From: Eupeodes corollae
Lineage: Eukaryota > Arthropoda > Insecta > Diptera > Syrphidae
Direction of reading: 5' to 3'
DNA length: 64,000 nucleotides
Assembly (NCBI RefSeq): GCF_945859685.1
Contig: NC_079147.1
Span: 279,845,679-279,909,678, forward strand
Notes under the pieces: generated by a model
Seen by the model: only the letters and a program-made list of their open reading frames with translations
Told to the model about the DNA's origin: nothing
Database searches by the model: none
In this document: in pieces, positions 12,231 to 22,810 of the stretch
Numbering within the stretch: position 1 is the stretch's first letter
How the letters are laid out: each line of letters opens with the position of its first letter
Program-made: the position numbers and the translations under genes

Positions 12231-15200
12231 CCTTTTTTTATTCATTTTTATTCATTCATTCTTAAACCTACCTTAAAGCTAGACAAACAATCATAAAACT
12301 AGACTGATTATCCATAACTTACAACTAACTTAATGGTCCCATACGGACACTCTTAGTTAAACTATAACACTAACTACTAATGCCTTTCGGCCCTAAGATC
12401 TATTTTACTTCATTTACATTTTTTTTTTTGTGCCACCATGCCTACTCTACTTAAAACTAAACCCTAAGACTATAAAACAAGTATGTTAGCCGGCCAAGGC
12501 TTTAAACCCCACCCCGACTACCCAATATCAAGTGCCGATTGAAGCCACCAAAACTGGTTCTCCTGCTTCACCCTATCAGTTCGGTCCCGTTCGGACACAG
12601 CCCTACTGAACCGAAGGAGCTCTGCTTCACCTTGTGCCATGAAGTTTCGATTGTATGGGAGTCGCCTATCCACGGTTCTTCGTCTGACGTCGTAGATTAA
12701 CGGAACTGCCAATCTATCCTGTATCAGACCGCATCTAAAAAGAGGAATGCCTCTGCTCAAGCGTGCACTTTCAAAATACTCGTCGTTCGGATAGAACGCC
12801 CCGAAAATTAGATTGTTGGTCGAAGACATAGCTCTTGCAATGTGACCTCTAACGAGTTTTATCACGAAATTGTCAATTCTGTTGATTCGTGCCCCGTTGT
12901 ATAGGACATCGTTGGAAAAGTAATGCACATAAGAAGATTCGGCTGTTCGATATAAGCCGGTACAGCGTCGTAAGCACTGCCGCTAGAACACCCGAAACTT
13001 CTCCATCTGGGAAGAGGCAACGTTGAACCACACAGGACAACTATCCGGCCGATCATTGGCCGTATGAGGGCCATGTAGCAAATTAACTTCACTCTGGGGT
13101 CAAGCCGACTGCTAAAAAACAGCCGTTTCGTCAGAGCAAAGGCTCCTCTGGCCCTGGTCAGAGCAGCATGTATATGTCTGTCGAAATATAAATACTGATC
13201 TAACAAGATACCGAGGTACTTCACTACACTTTTGCTCGCTAATGGCTGCCCGTGAAGATCAACGATGACCATCTTGCGCCAATTCTTGCACGTATCCCTC
13301 GTGGCCCCAGTCAACGGATTCCGGAACAGAATTGTCTCCAACTTCTGGACATTTATTTTCAGTTTCCAGTCGTCGCAATATCGCTGAATCTTGTTGAAAT
13401 CACGCTGCAAGAGAATTCTAATAACCTCAACCTTTCGGACCGTTCTGTACGCAATTAGATCGTCGGCGTACGCAATTGCCTTTGTAAGACTACCTATCAG
13501 ATCGCTGGTGTAAATGCTGAAGAGAATCGGCGAATTCACCGCTCCCTGTTGAAGACCATTTTTAATTGAGAATGTTGTGGTAGAAGTTACATTGCCACTT
13601 TTGACAATAAACTTTCTACCGTTAAGCGCATCATAAAGTATGTACATGCAACAATGGCTTGCTTATGCAAGCCTGCTCAGTTTTAGGTAAAGACCCTCTA
13701 ACCATACGCTGTCAAAGGCCTTTTCCAAATCAACCAGAACAGCACCTGTGCATTGTTGTTTTGATTTATTCCATTGGATATCAGAAACGAGTTTAGACGC
13801 AGCATGAATTGTGTCATGACCCGCCTTGAACCCGAACTGTTTATCCGGAATTATTTTGTTGTCCGCAGCCCACTTAGTCAGAGCCCTATTAATGATTTTT
13901 TCGAAAACTTTGCTGATGCTCGGAAGATGACTTTTCGACCGAAAATTTGACGGGTTGGAGTTGTCCTTTCCCTTTTTCGGGAGAGAATGAACCACAGCGG
14001 TATTCCAATGCACTGGATAGTATGCATTATTCAGTGCATTGTTGAAGAGTGTGGTGTAAATGTCAATTGCTTCCGTCGGTAAATGTCTTAGCACAACGTT
14101 GGATATACCATCGACACCTGCTGACTTTTTATTAACTTCCCATAGGAAGTTATTGTAATGGGTCCGATTTGTCAAATTGAAAATTTTGACATTTCCCGAC
14201 GTTTCAAGGTCACTAGAGTCGAAATAAAAGATTTTTAGAAAGATGTCTGTGCGTGCGTGTGTACGTACGTTTGTACGTCCGTACGTCCGTACGTTTTTTT
14301 CGTCGTCCATAGCTCAAGAACCAGACGAAGAAGAAGAAGAAGAAATTTTGTTATACAGATAATAAGGCAGAAAGAAAATTGCGTGGGTGGTTTTTTTTAC
14401 CATAGCAGTTTGAAAAAAAGGTGAAAATTTTGGTTAACCCTAAATATCTTACGAACCAAAAACGCTAGAGACTTGAATTAAATTGTATATAATAGATTGT
14501 AACGTGATACCAAATAGGAATATTTTTTGAAAAAAATCAATGAAACGGTTTTTTTTTTTAAATCAATAAAACTGAAAAAAAAAATTTGTCACCTCCAAAA
14601 TTTTATGACTGAAATATGATTTCATCTCTAAAACAATTTTGTGCAACGAAGAATAATGTTTTTGACATCTGATAAAATTTTGAGAAAAATTGAATTGACA
14701 GTTTTTATTACAAAAAATAAAAACCTAAAAAAAAAAATGTATAAATATTGGTAAAAATTGATTTTCGACTCAAATATCTTTTCAAAACTTTGAGATTTTG
14801 GCTTAAATTTACTTTTATCTTTCAAAAAATCTTGTTGTCAACATTCAGTTAAAGTTTGAAAAAAATTGATTTGACAGTTTTTGTACAAAAATTTAAAAAC
14901 CGAAAAAAATATTAACAAAAGTTCGTAAAAAATGATATTCGACTCAAATATCTTTTAAGAACTTTGAGATAATAGAAAAATCGAATTGACAGTTTTTTTT
15001 ATAAAAAATAAAAATCTAAAAAAAAACATTACTCAAAGTTCCTAAAAATTAAATATCGATTCAAATATCTTTTCAAAAACTTGAAAATTAGGCTTCAAGC
15101 TTATTTTATCTTATAAAAAATATTGTTTTCAACATTTAGAAAAATCTTGAGAAAAATCGAATGGACAGTTTTTTTACAAAAAATAAAAACCTAAATAAAA

Positions 15201-16348
15201 ATTTATAAAATTTTGTAAAAATTGATTTTCGACTCGAATATCTTTTCAAAACTTTGAGATATTGGCTTTAATTTACTTTTATCTTCCAAAAAATCTTGTT
15301 GTCATCATTCAGTTAAAGTTTGAAAAAAATCGAATTAACAGTTTTTTTACAAAAAATAAAAACCTAAAAAAAATGTATAAAAGTTGGTAAAAATTTACTT
15401 TCGACTCAAATAGCTTTTCAAAACTTAAAAATATTTGCTTGAAACTTATTTTATTTCACAGAAAATATTGTTTTCAATATTCAGTAATTTTTATATAAAA
15501 ATCCAACAGTCCGTTTTTTCATAAAAAATAAGATCTACAAAAAATAGTCGGCAAATTTGGCAAAAATTGATACGAGTACATATAGACAAACTTTTAAGCA
15601 AGACAAATCGACAGACGGGATGGGAAGTTATCAGTGTGGGTCGCATCCCAGGCTCTTTTTTTTATTGAATTGAAGATGAGTTGAAGCTCAACCTTCGTCA
15701 CTAACAAGGGACTTGGTCCCGTTTGCTCGGCGATTATGGCATTTGCCAAGGAATCGTCATTGAACCGCATGAAACCGCGGTTCTCAGATCGCCAATGTGT
15801 GATATCATTACGGAGGTAAAAGCGATTTAGTAGGTCTCTCTTTTCCAGGTCGTGGTTGGGGCGAATGCTAACATTCACCTTGTAAACTTGCTGGAAAGCA
15901 GCTCCCACCGCCTCCACTTTTTCCTTCGGATCTTCAATTATATAAAAGTCATCGTCAAAGATGGCTTCTTCTGGATCTATTTGCGCTGTCCTGAGTACGT
16001 CTTTGTTCTCTTCGGTTCTTTGGAGTTTCAGAGTGGGAAGGTCATTGTCGTTCTTTTTCCTGAATATTTTGTTGATTTTAGGGAACATACTAGGGTCACT
16101 TGAATTAACTGACCGAATCTTGCGGTCCCGGTATTGACATTTTTTATTGACGACTTCAGTGTCCTAACCTCCAAGTCGTGTGGGTCTGTAAGTCTTCTGT
16201 ACAAGTTTTTGAGTCTTGTCAGTAAGCCACTCTTGTGCCTTCGCACTGCGTCAATAGTCGCGTTTCTGTATGCGTCCATTTGGTCCCGTTCTTTGTACTT
16301 TGGTATTATCCGTTCCACCGTTCGTTTTATAGTTTCGTCCATCTGTAC
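12231..16348 (-). mobile_element. Non-LTR retrotransposon (I/Jockey-group), 5'-truncated, carries a nested element
   Basis: The element reads on the minus strand from 16348 to 12231 and is flanked by a perfect 10-bp duplication AGTACAACGC. Its 5' end lies inside the segment between endonuclease and RT (VQMDETIKRTVERI, then FPKINKIFRKKN, then PNHDLEKRDLLNR; frames 16360-16028 and 16088-15660). After the nested element, the RT reads KKSAGVDGISNVVLRHLP, VLVDLEKAFDSVW (first catalytic Asp), NGLQQGAVNSPILF and IAYADDLIAYR (YADD box) across 14130-12862. A C-terminal region follows to 12518 and an AT-rich 3' UTR to about 12231, ending in an A-rich tail on the coding strand. Frames break near 13650 and 12900, so it is dead. 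The clade is not assigned. Confidence 0.85.
14131..15655 (-). mobile_element. AT-rich ~172-bp tandem-repeat element (helentron-like), nested in the LINE
   Basis: Removing 14131-15655 restores the LINE reading LIFNSIKK(K)SAGVDGIS. The insertion point is a T-tract (5 T at 14126-14130, 8 T at 15656-15663). One end carries GGATGGGAAG...GTGGGTCGCATCCCA. The other end, at 14133-14150, has an AACTTCC-CATA-GGAAGTT hairpin, and a GT-rich run (GTACGTACG, CGTCCGTACGTCC) lies at 14250-14295. Between them the phrase TTCGACTCAAATATCTTTTC recurs at about 14764, 14938, 15057, 15229 and 15400, giving a ~172-bp unit with one short unit of ~119 bp. T-tract insertion without a clear duplication plus an end hairpin fits helentron-type non-autonomous elements. 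That is an inference. Confidence 0.7.
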
Positions 16349-16358
16349 AGTACAACGC

Positions 16359-16383
16359 ACTAACCGTCATGCCACGGGTACCA
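16359..16383 (-). repeat. tRNA-derived SINE, 5' head (other side of the LINE)
   Basis: Read on the minus strand this gives GGTACCCGTGGCATGACGGT directly before TAGTGCGTTG at the duplicated target site, the start of a tRNA-like head. It completes the SINE whose remainder lies at 11950-12230. Confidence 0.72.
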
Positions 16384-16650
16384 CCGTTTCCTTTAGCAGA
16401 AGAAGTTAAATTGTCAACTTAAATGTCACTTTGGCTCCCATAGCGTCATAATAACCTTTTCAAAGTGACTTTTTGACGTCTCATAATTTTTCTTTCTCTC
16501 TCTCACTGGATACTTGTATTATTTTATATTTATTTTTATACTTTCAAATATTTGACTCAAATTAATAATTAAATAATATCAACAAATTGAGAAAAACGAA
16601 CTGTTTTCATCTCCCTCCGCATACAAATTTCTGTAATTAGGACAATAATA

Positions 16651-18310
16651 ATGGGAAAGCAACTTAACTCAACGAAGTTATGGTTGCCACTTTTTTTAGT
16701 TTCTCGTAAGGTTTTTATATTTTTATAAATAATTATAAAATTGACAACAGTATTTTTTTAGGCAATCAAATAAAGAATAATCATTTGAATGTTGTTCGAA
16801 ACTACTTACTCAAAAATAAAAAGAATTATAAAGTGACATGTTTTGAAGGTATTTTTACCTATAATAAACCTTACAATCTTTTAGTCAACATTTGCATATT
16901 TTCCAGACACAAATGATGACGATGTTCAAAGAAATCAACAATCTAAAAGTTTGCTGCCTTCAAAAACATTCAAAGACAGAGGACAACTACAATCTAAAAT
17001 GTCATGGCGTTTACCACCAAATAGGTACGACATCCCCAACGAAATGGGCTCCAATAAAAATGGCGTTGAATGGTCAAGGTCAACTGGGAACGCTAAGCGT
17101 AAAAAACATTTAAAACAGAATAACCAAACTAAATTCTATGAAATTTCAACGAGTTGGTTTGAAAAATCAAAGAACAAATGCAACCGTCACAAAGGAAAAT
17201 TTACAACAGGTACGTAATATTCAAGTTACAATGATAGATTTTTAAATATTACTTAAAGCTTTTCAATTTTTCTAGGTTCAGATCCCCGAATTCGAAGGCC
17301 CTCGACAAGATTTATGATAAGTAACTATGTGACATGCTGGCGGGACAAGTCTGATCCAGGACCGTCAAATTATTTTGTTGGAATATTTGATCAAAAGAGG
17401 TTAACATTCTCATAGAGCTGAAGCTTTTTAACTCTTTTAACAAAACTGTATATTTAGGTTTAAAAAAACCGGTCCTAAAAAACAAATTTTACATTCAAAG
17501 TTTTATCGAAATTCTTGCGTGCCTGAAAGCTCACGATTCCAAGTCTTAGGTAATCCATCATTTAGTCCAGGTCCTGGACGATATGAACTCTTTGATGATG
17601 AAGAATTTCTTCGTGTAAGACTGCAAACCCAAACACAAAAACTTCAAAGGTTCCGCAGACTTAATTTCAAAAATAAAATAAGTCAACGCAAAACAAAGTC
17701 ACATTGTGTACAACGACACATTTTCGGTAGTGGCTTTACAAGACTCTTCAAGGGATCATCAAAAATTTTAAAAAAGGTTAACTTGACAAAGAAACATCAT
17801 CACAAAACTGGACGTGAAATTCGAATGTTTCCCAGTTTTGATTATATCAAGTTGATCACAGATCCAGAACGCGAATCTCTGTGTACTCGAACAGAGGAAT
17901 TTCCTGACACATCGGTGGAGAAGCCATTGAAATTTAATTGTTTGCTTAAAGTTCGGAAAAGGCGTCAATTACGTGACAATAAGAAAGTTGTCTTTGGCAG
18001 TGGAATGCCAAGATTTAAAGACTTTCCTACTCCATTGATAGTTCAAAATCAGGCTAAGCCTCTTCCATTGTTTGATTGGCCTACTATGAGAGTTGATCCT
18101 ACGGAAATTAAATCAAAACTTAATGCTTTACCTGAACGTTTAAAAGAAATCGAAAAAAGCCCTCGTATTCGTCCGTTTAAATTTCAACCATTACCCCCTG
18201 TTAAGTTGTTATTAGAGGAGAAGGAAATTTACCTTGAACTTGAAAAACTATTTGACTCTCATTCAATAGAACTGAGCCCTACGGATTTCTTAAAGAATGA
18301 TTCAAATTAA
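16651..18310 (+). CDS. Sperm-tail PG-rich repeat (STPG-like) basic protein
   Basis: A five-exon model with consistent phases: 16651-16705, 16762-16848, 16907-17209, 17276-17399, 17458-18310, giving 473 aa. All four introns are 52-66 bp with GT-AG ends. Two PG-rich motifs are visible, DPGPSNYFV (about residue 178) and SPGPGRYEL (about residue 227). They are characteristic of sperm-tail/ciliary STPG-type proteins, many of which are inner-microtubule proteins of axonemes. The rest is Lys/Arg-rich and low in recognised domains (HIFGSGFTRLF and VFGSGMPRFKDFP look like a repeated 'FGSG..RF' motif). A role in sperm flagella or cilia is inferred from the motif only. The ATG at 16651 is the first in frame, but the N-terminal exon is short and could be extended or replaced. 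The last exon is fully open to TAA at 18308-18310. Confidence 0.8.
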
Positions 18311-19129
18311 ATTCTATTTTTGAGACTAATTTTGAAAACCATGATACAAAAATCTTATAATATCCGTTTCCATATTATACTGAGTTTAAATAAAATGAAA
18401 TATAAACAATTAACTGTCACATTTGACATTGCTGTCAGTCTTCTAGAGAGTAAATTTAACCTAAAATTAATATCTGTGCTGCATTTATTTTAACATTGTG
18501 TAATATTTTAGAAAACTTAATTTTATTCTCCTTTAATTTAAATTTACTTTGATTTCACTTATGTATTTTAAGCTCCCTCTTTTTTAAGCTTAGGAAAGAA
18601 CCCCGCCAGTCTGCGAGTATCAAAACAAATAGAAATTAATTTCGTATTCTGAAAGGAAATCCATTCAAATGATTTAAATTTTTGTATATCCAAGTGTAAT
18701 GGGAAAACTATGTTCTTCCTCTTATTGTTGTCGATGGATGTGTTTTCTTTGGCGGCAACTCATTCATTAACGTTTGAAAAATAAATCTTTGGAAAATATC
18801 GATTTTTATTCAGATAAAGTTAATTGCTTTAGTTAGGATTTGTATGCATAAAATCTTATTTTGTTGAAATTGCTTACTATATTTTTTCTTTTGTTTTAAA
18901 AATAATTGATAATGTTCAAAATTCCTTTTCTACATACCTTCCAAAATGAAAAAATGTCGCATGCAGTCTCTTGTCAAATTTAAACATTTTAATTAATCAA
19001 TCGTTTTTATCTGTCAAAACCTTATATTTAAGTTAAATTAATATTGGCAGATCTACATTTTTAAAAGTATACGTTTGAGCAGCCATTTTGAGTTTTGATA
19101 ACCTACAACTTGTGTAATTGAAGTTCTTA
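18311..19129. other. Intergenic, nothing recognised
   Basis: AT-rich sequence downstream of the PG-rich gene. AATAAA-like words near 18390 could serve 3' end formation. There is no open frame of interest. Confidence 0.5.
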
Positions 19130-20985
19130 TTTTAGCTCCCTCCAATTCTTGCCCAGTGACGCTGATTCCTTCTCAACTTTCCAGCGCCATGTGCTTCTCG
19201 GTCGTCCAGCTCTGCTTCCTTCTTGTGTGAGCGGAATCCACTGCATTTCTTTGCCTGTAATGCAGTCGTTATCTTTTCGAAGCGTATGTCCAATCCATTG
19301 CCACTTACGTTACGTATTATAGAGTCTATAGGTCCCTGGCATGTATTTCTATGAAGGACCTCATTTAATATAAGGTTTGGCCATAAAGTCCTCAGGATGT
19401 TGCTAAGACATCTTTTCATGAATGTTTGCAGCTTTCTTGTAAAGGCTGAAGTAACGTTCCAGGTGCTCCACCCATAAAGAAGCACAGATTCGACATTTGT
19501 GCAAAACAGTCGAAGCTTTGTTCTTAAGCGTTATTTCTCCAAATTTTTGACAACATACCGAATGCCGCTTTTGCTTTCCCGATGCGGCAGATGGCGTCTT
19601 GTTCGTTTCCGCCTTCGATGGAGACGATACTTGCAAGGTAGTGATGGCTGAAACAAAAAAACTAGCTTCGACTTCGTCTGCATTACGATGGGCCTGCTTT
19701 GAGGTTGCTTTGAATGACATGGGAATCCCTCCAAAAACGAATGTATTTTGTTTGGTGACTTTTTGACAGCGATGGATCTGTCAGAAAAAGCAAATTTCAG
19801 CAAATTTAAACTAGAGCTTCCGTTTGGTGTCACATTACGTAACATTACGTTCTTTTCCTTACGATTGTCAAAAGAAACGTGAATGCAAAGCTTCATTGTG
19901 TTAGCATGTATTGAATTCATATGGCTGAACTCGTAAACGTCAGGCGAAACCGAAGCTAAAGCGTGTTTGTGTTTCAGCCATGGAAGCTCTCCACTTTTTC
20001 CACCGGTTGTGAGGAAATCTTTATTTGAGAGGATGTCGGGTTCCGAGACTGTTTTGCCGGAATTAATTTTCAGCCCCAAGGCTTATGCTTCTCTCTTCAC
20101 ACTTGTTGTCATTTAATGGAGATCCATGATCCTATGCGAAAGTAAGCAACAGAATATAGCCCTGTCTGACTCTGCTACGGATTTCAAAATCCTCTGGATA
20201 CCTACCATCGTGCAGAACGTGACACTTGGATCACTAAATAGTTTTTCTAGAATACCTCTCCTCCGCAAAGCTAACCAAATGTACTCCCTGTTGCCTATCT
20301 AAGGCCTTCTCGAAGTCGAGGAATAGAAGATGTAGTGTTGCTTGCTATTTAACGCACTGCTCATTAATGGTCCGCAGGGTGTTGATATGATCAATACAAG
20401 AGGATCCAGCGCGGAATCCTGCTTGTTCGGCATCGAGTGTGGCCTCAAAGTGTTCTCTGATACATTCCAGTATGAGTTTTGCTACTATTTTGGCAACGGC
20501 AGGTAAAACTCAAATTCCTCTCCAGTTTTCGCACTTTGTAAGGTCTCCTTTTTTTGGTAGCTTAACGTTTATTTCCTTCTTCCACCCATCGGGGAAGCTC
20601 TCAGTGGTCGAGGCTTCTTTTATGAGCGGATGAAGCAGTTTGATTGATGACGTGGCACTGCTTGTAAAAGCTCTGCGGGAATTCCATCAAGTCCGAGAGG
20701 TTTGTTGTTCTTAAGTGCTTTAATTGTGACAATGGTCTTATCTTTACTTAGAGGTGCTGTGCGGATTCGGGGATTGGTTTTTATGCTTTCACCTTCTGAC
20801 TTGTTCATCCACCAAACTAGGCAAAGTACCGTCTATTTTTTCACCAGGTGTTGCTTTGAGTTGTGTGCATCGGTCATCTCTTTCTATAAACGATCCTGCT
20901 GTCGCACCTGTTTGCAGCATCTTCTGCATCTTGCGCCAATGCGTTGATGTAGTTTTGCTTGTCACGGTACACACTGCGGTGAACC
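19130..20985 (-). mobile_element. RTE-like non-LTR retrotransposon relic, split by a MITE
   Basis: Minus-strand frames show RT fragments. IVTIKALKNNKPLGLDGIPAE (20745-20680) precedes text corresponding to palm/finger blocks down to 20080 in broken frames. After the MITE the C-terminal part reads IVSIEGG, ESVLLYGWSTWNVTSAFTRK and LQTFMKRCLSNILRTLWPN (to about 19360), then GLDIRFEKITTALQAK and the end HWARIGGS near 19132. This C-terminal text is typical of insect RTE-type LINEs, where the segment contains a conserved 'LLYG.E.W' and a 'WIGHTLRK' region (here degenerate). Numerous frameshifts make it a pseudogene. Confidence 0.78.
19644..19981. mobile_element. MITE, TGGCTGAA inverted-repeat family, copy 1
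   Basis: Perfect ends ATGGCTGAAAC ... GTTTCAGCCAT. The second segment inside each end (CTTCGACTTCGTCTG and CAGGCGAAACCGAAG) is also roughly inverted. Removal restores the LINE codons for VESFHYLASIVS, so the insertion is exact. Internal words CACATTACGTAACATTACGTT and CCTTACGATTGTCAAA are shared with copies at 21.4 and 63.2 kb. No coding capacity. Confidence 0.82.
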
Positions 20986-21236
20986 TCTCCCTTTTTCATG
21001 TGGTGCGAGGATTCCAGTGTATGTTAGAAAATCAAAATCATCTTAGTGTGTATTACACTCAGACTTTCTGTAAGCTGCGTGTTTCGCATCTTTTCTTTTG
21101 AAGACTTTTCCCGTCAATTTCACAATATTACACTCGGATGTTCTTCGGTTGCGTGTTTTTGACACTTCTCTTTTATTGTTTTTTCTCGTCCACTTAGTGA
21201 AATTATCAAAAACGAGAAACACTCATAAAAAGCAAT

Positions 21237-21820
21237 ATGTCATTTGAAGTGATAAATAATTTATTAGATACTACAGCCATGATTATTGACATAATGTATA
21301 CGAATAATAGTTCCGATGAAGAAATGTTGTTAGATTTGTTAGACCTTTGTAAGGATGCTTTAACAATTTTCAAGCAAAAGAAAAAAGGGAATTGGATTAA
21401 AATCTGGAGAGAAAATAGATCTGACTTCGGATCCTTCATTGCTGAATCACAAACACGTTTAAGCTTCGGCTTCACCTGACGTTTACGAGTTCAGACATAG
21501 GAATGCAATGCATGCTATCACAATGAAGCTTCCACCTCACGTTCCGTTTGACAATCGTAAGGAAAAGAACGTAATGTGATTCCAAACGGAAGCTCTAGTT
21601 CAATTATCTGACAAAAATGTCAACAAACAAAATATTTGCTCTCTGGAGGGATGAAATAGTAGAAATGTCATTCAAACCAACCTCGAAGCAGGCCCACCGC
21701 CACGCAGGCGAAGCCGGAGCTGAAGCGTGTTTTTGTGATTCAGCCATCACTTTCTTGAAGGTAAATGAAGAAACTTTTGATCAGCAGAAAAGTGGGCTGT
21801 CTCTTTGTTTCAACGAGTGA
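21237..21820 (+). pseudogene. Possible Harbinger transposase N-terminus, interrupted by a MITE
   Basis: The frame from ATG 21237 encodes MSFEVINNLLDTTAMIIDI ... KGNWIKIWRENRSDFGSFI (about 68 residues) and is then entered by a MITE at about 21439. Directly after the MITE, a frame reads FLKVNEETFDQQ. Joined, the layout '(R/K)W(I/V)..W..(R).S.G.(F/Y)..L ... (F/Y)(L/F)(K/R)(M/V)(N/S)E..F(D)' resembles the N-terminal segment of PIF/Harbinger transposases, as also seen at 58.57-58.99 kb. This is an inference from pattern; no catalytic residues are present. An alternative is an unrelated short host ORF. Confidence 0.4.
21439..21746. mobile_element. MITE, TGGCTGAA inverted-repeat family, copy 2
   Basis: Ends GCTGAATCACAAACACG ... 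CGTGTTTTTGTGATTCAGC are inverted. The interior is in the opposite orientation to copy 1 and shares CTGACGTTTACGAGTTCAG, GACAATCGTAAGG and CGGAAGCTCTAGTTCAA with the other two copies. Confidence 0.82.
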
Positions 21821-22289
21821 AACATTCAAACCATTCCTTCATTTGAATTAATTTGGTTATAAGGTCTTTGCTCCACTTGAAATAATCGGGCGGCATATTT
21901 CTTGTTTCCTCGGAAACACAAGAAACAAAGAAAGGCAAGAAAAATAAACGTCAAAAACCGTCCAAGACAATCCTGAACTCACAACTGTGCGGGTTGAGAC
22001 TTTTAGAAGTATTTCTATTTCACCTACTTTCGCTTTCGAACTTATTTTCATCTTTCTAAAAACGTTTTAGTGTAATAACACACTTACATTTCCAGAACAG
22101 GATATGATAATTCATTTTGTACTTTTCACTTTTAAACTGTAGTTCTGTCAGAATCAGCTGTTATTTGAATTGTCATAATAGTAGTTGAATGTGTGCCATT
22201 AACGATGATGAAGCGCTCAACAATCGAATAGTGCGCTATTGACATTATACATATGGATACAAAATCCCCCTATTTAGCTATGATCCCTT
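21821..22289. other. Intergenic, nothing recognised
   Basis: No domain, terminal repeat or RNA gene is seen. Confidence 0.45.
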
Positions 22290-22810
22290 CTTGTAACTTT
22301 AACTTTAAAACGCCATCTATTGTTTCAAAGAAACTGGACATCTGTCATTATAAAGTTATTGCAAATTTCAAAAAAGTTTGTTCATATTTCCGCTGGTTCC
22401 ACAGAAAGGCCAGTAGTGTTAAGAAATAGATGAAACCGCAACATTATGCGATAATTAAGGTCGTCATAATCGACCGAATACACAAGCTACAGTTAAGGAG
22501 AATGGAAGAATTACTGATTTTGTAACGCTTGTGCATCATCGTAATGCAACTTTAGTCAAAAATATTTATTTTGTGAGCGCAAGGTATTGCTAATGATATC
22601 AATTTATTGATTTTCTGAAGTTCGAACCAATAGAACGTTTCGTGCAACACTTTTTAGGCCCGTGGTTGAAGATCTTGATTAGGATGATATGTTGGTCAAA
22701 CAAGACGAAGTAATACGACCAATTATTACTTAATTGCGTGTAGAGTTTCCTGGTCACGTAGTTTTCAATTTGAAACCAAGATCATTTGGTTTTTCACCTA
22801 AAATTTTTTC
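22290..22810 (+). mobile_element. Decayed mariner-like transposase relic
   Basis: A frame around 22455-22580 reads GRHNRPNTQATVKENGRITD then FVTLVHHRNATLVKNI. This corresponds to the helix-turn-helix linker of the mariner-like family that is better preserved at 47.25-47.74 kb (there KFETTGSV, RNARSAEKIAAVRESV). Stops occur every few dozen codons. Ends are not visible, so the limits are approximate. Confidence 0.42.

Noticed and set aside
12024..12296. ORF of 90 aa (CEYCCQEWRGPTVF)
   Set aside because: It lies within the SINE in reverse orientation and continues into the LINE tail.
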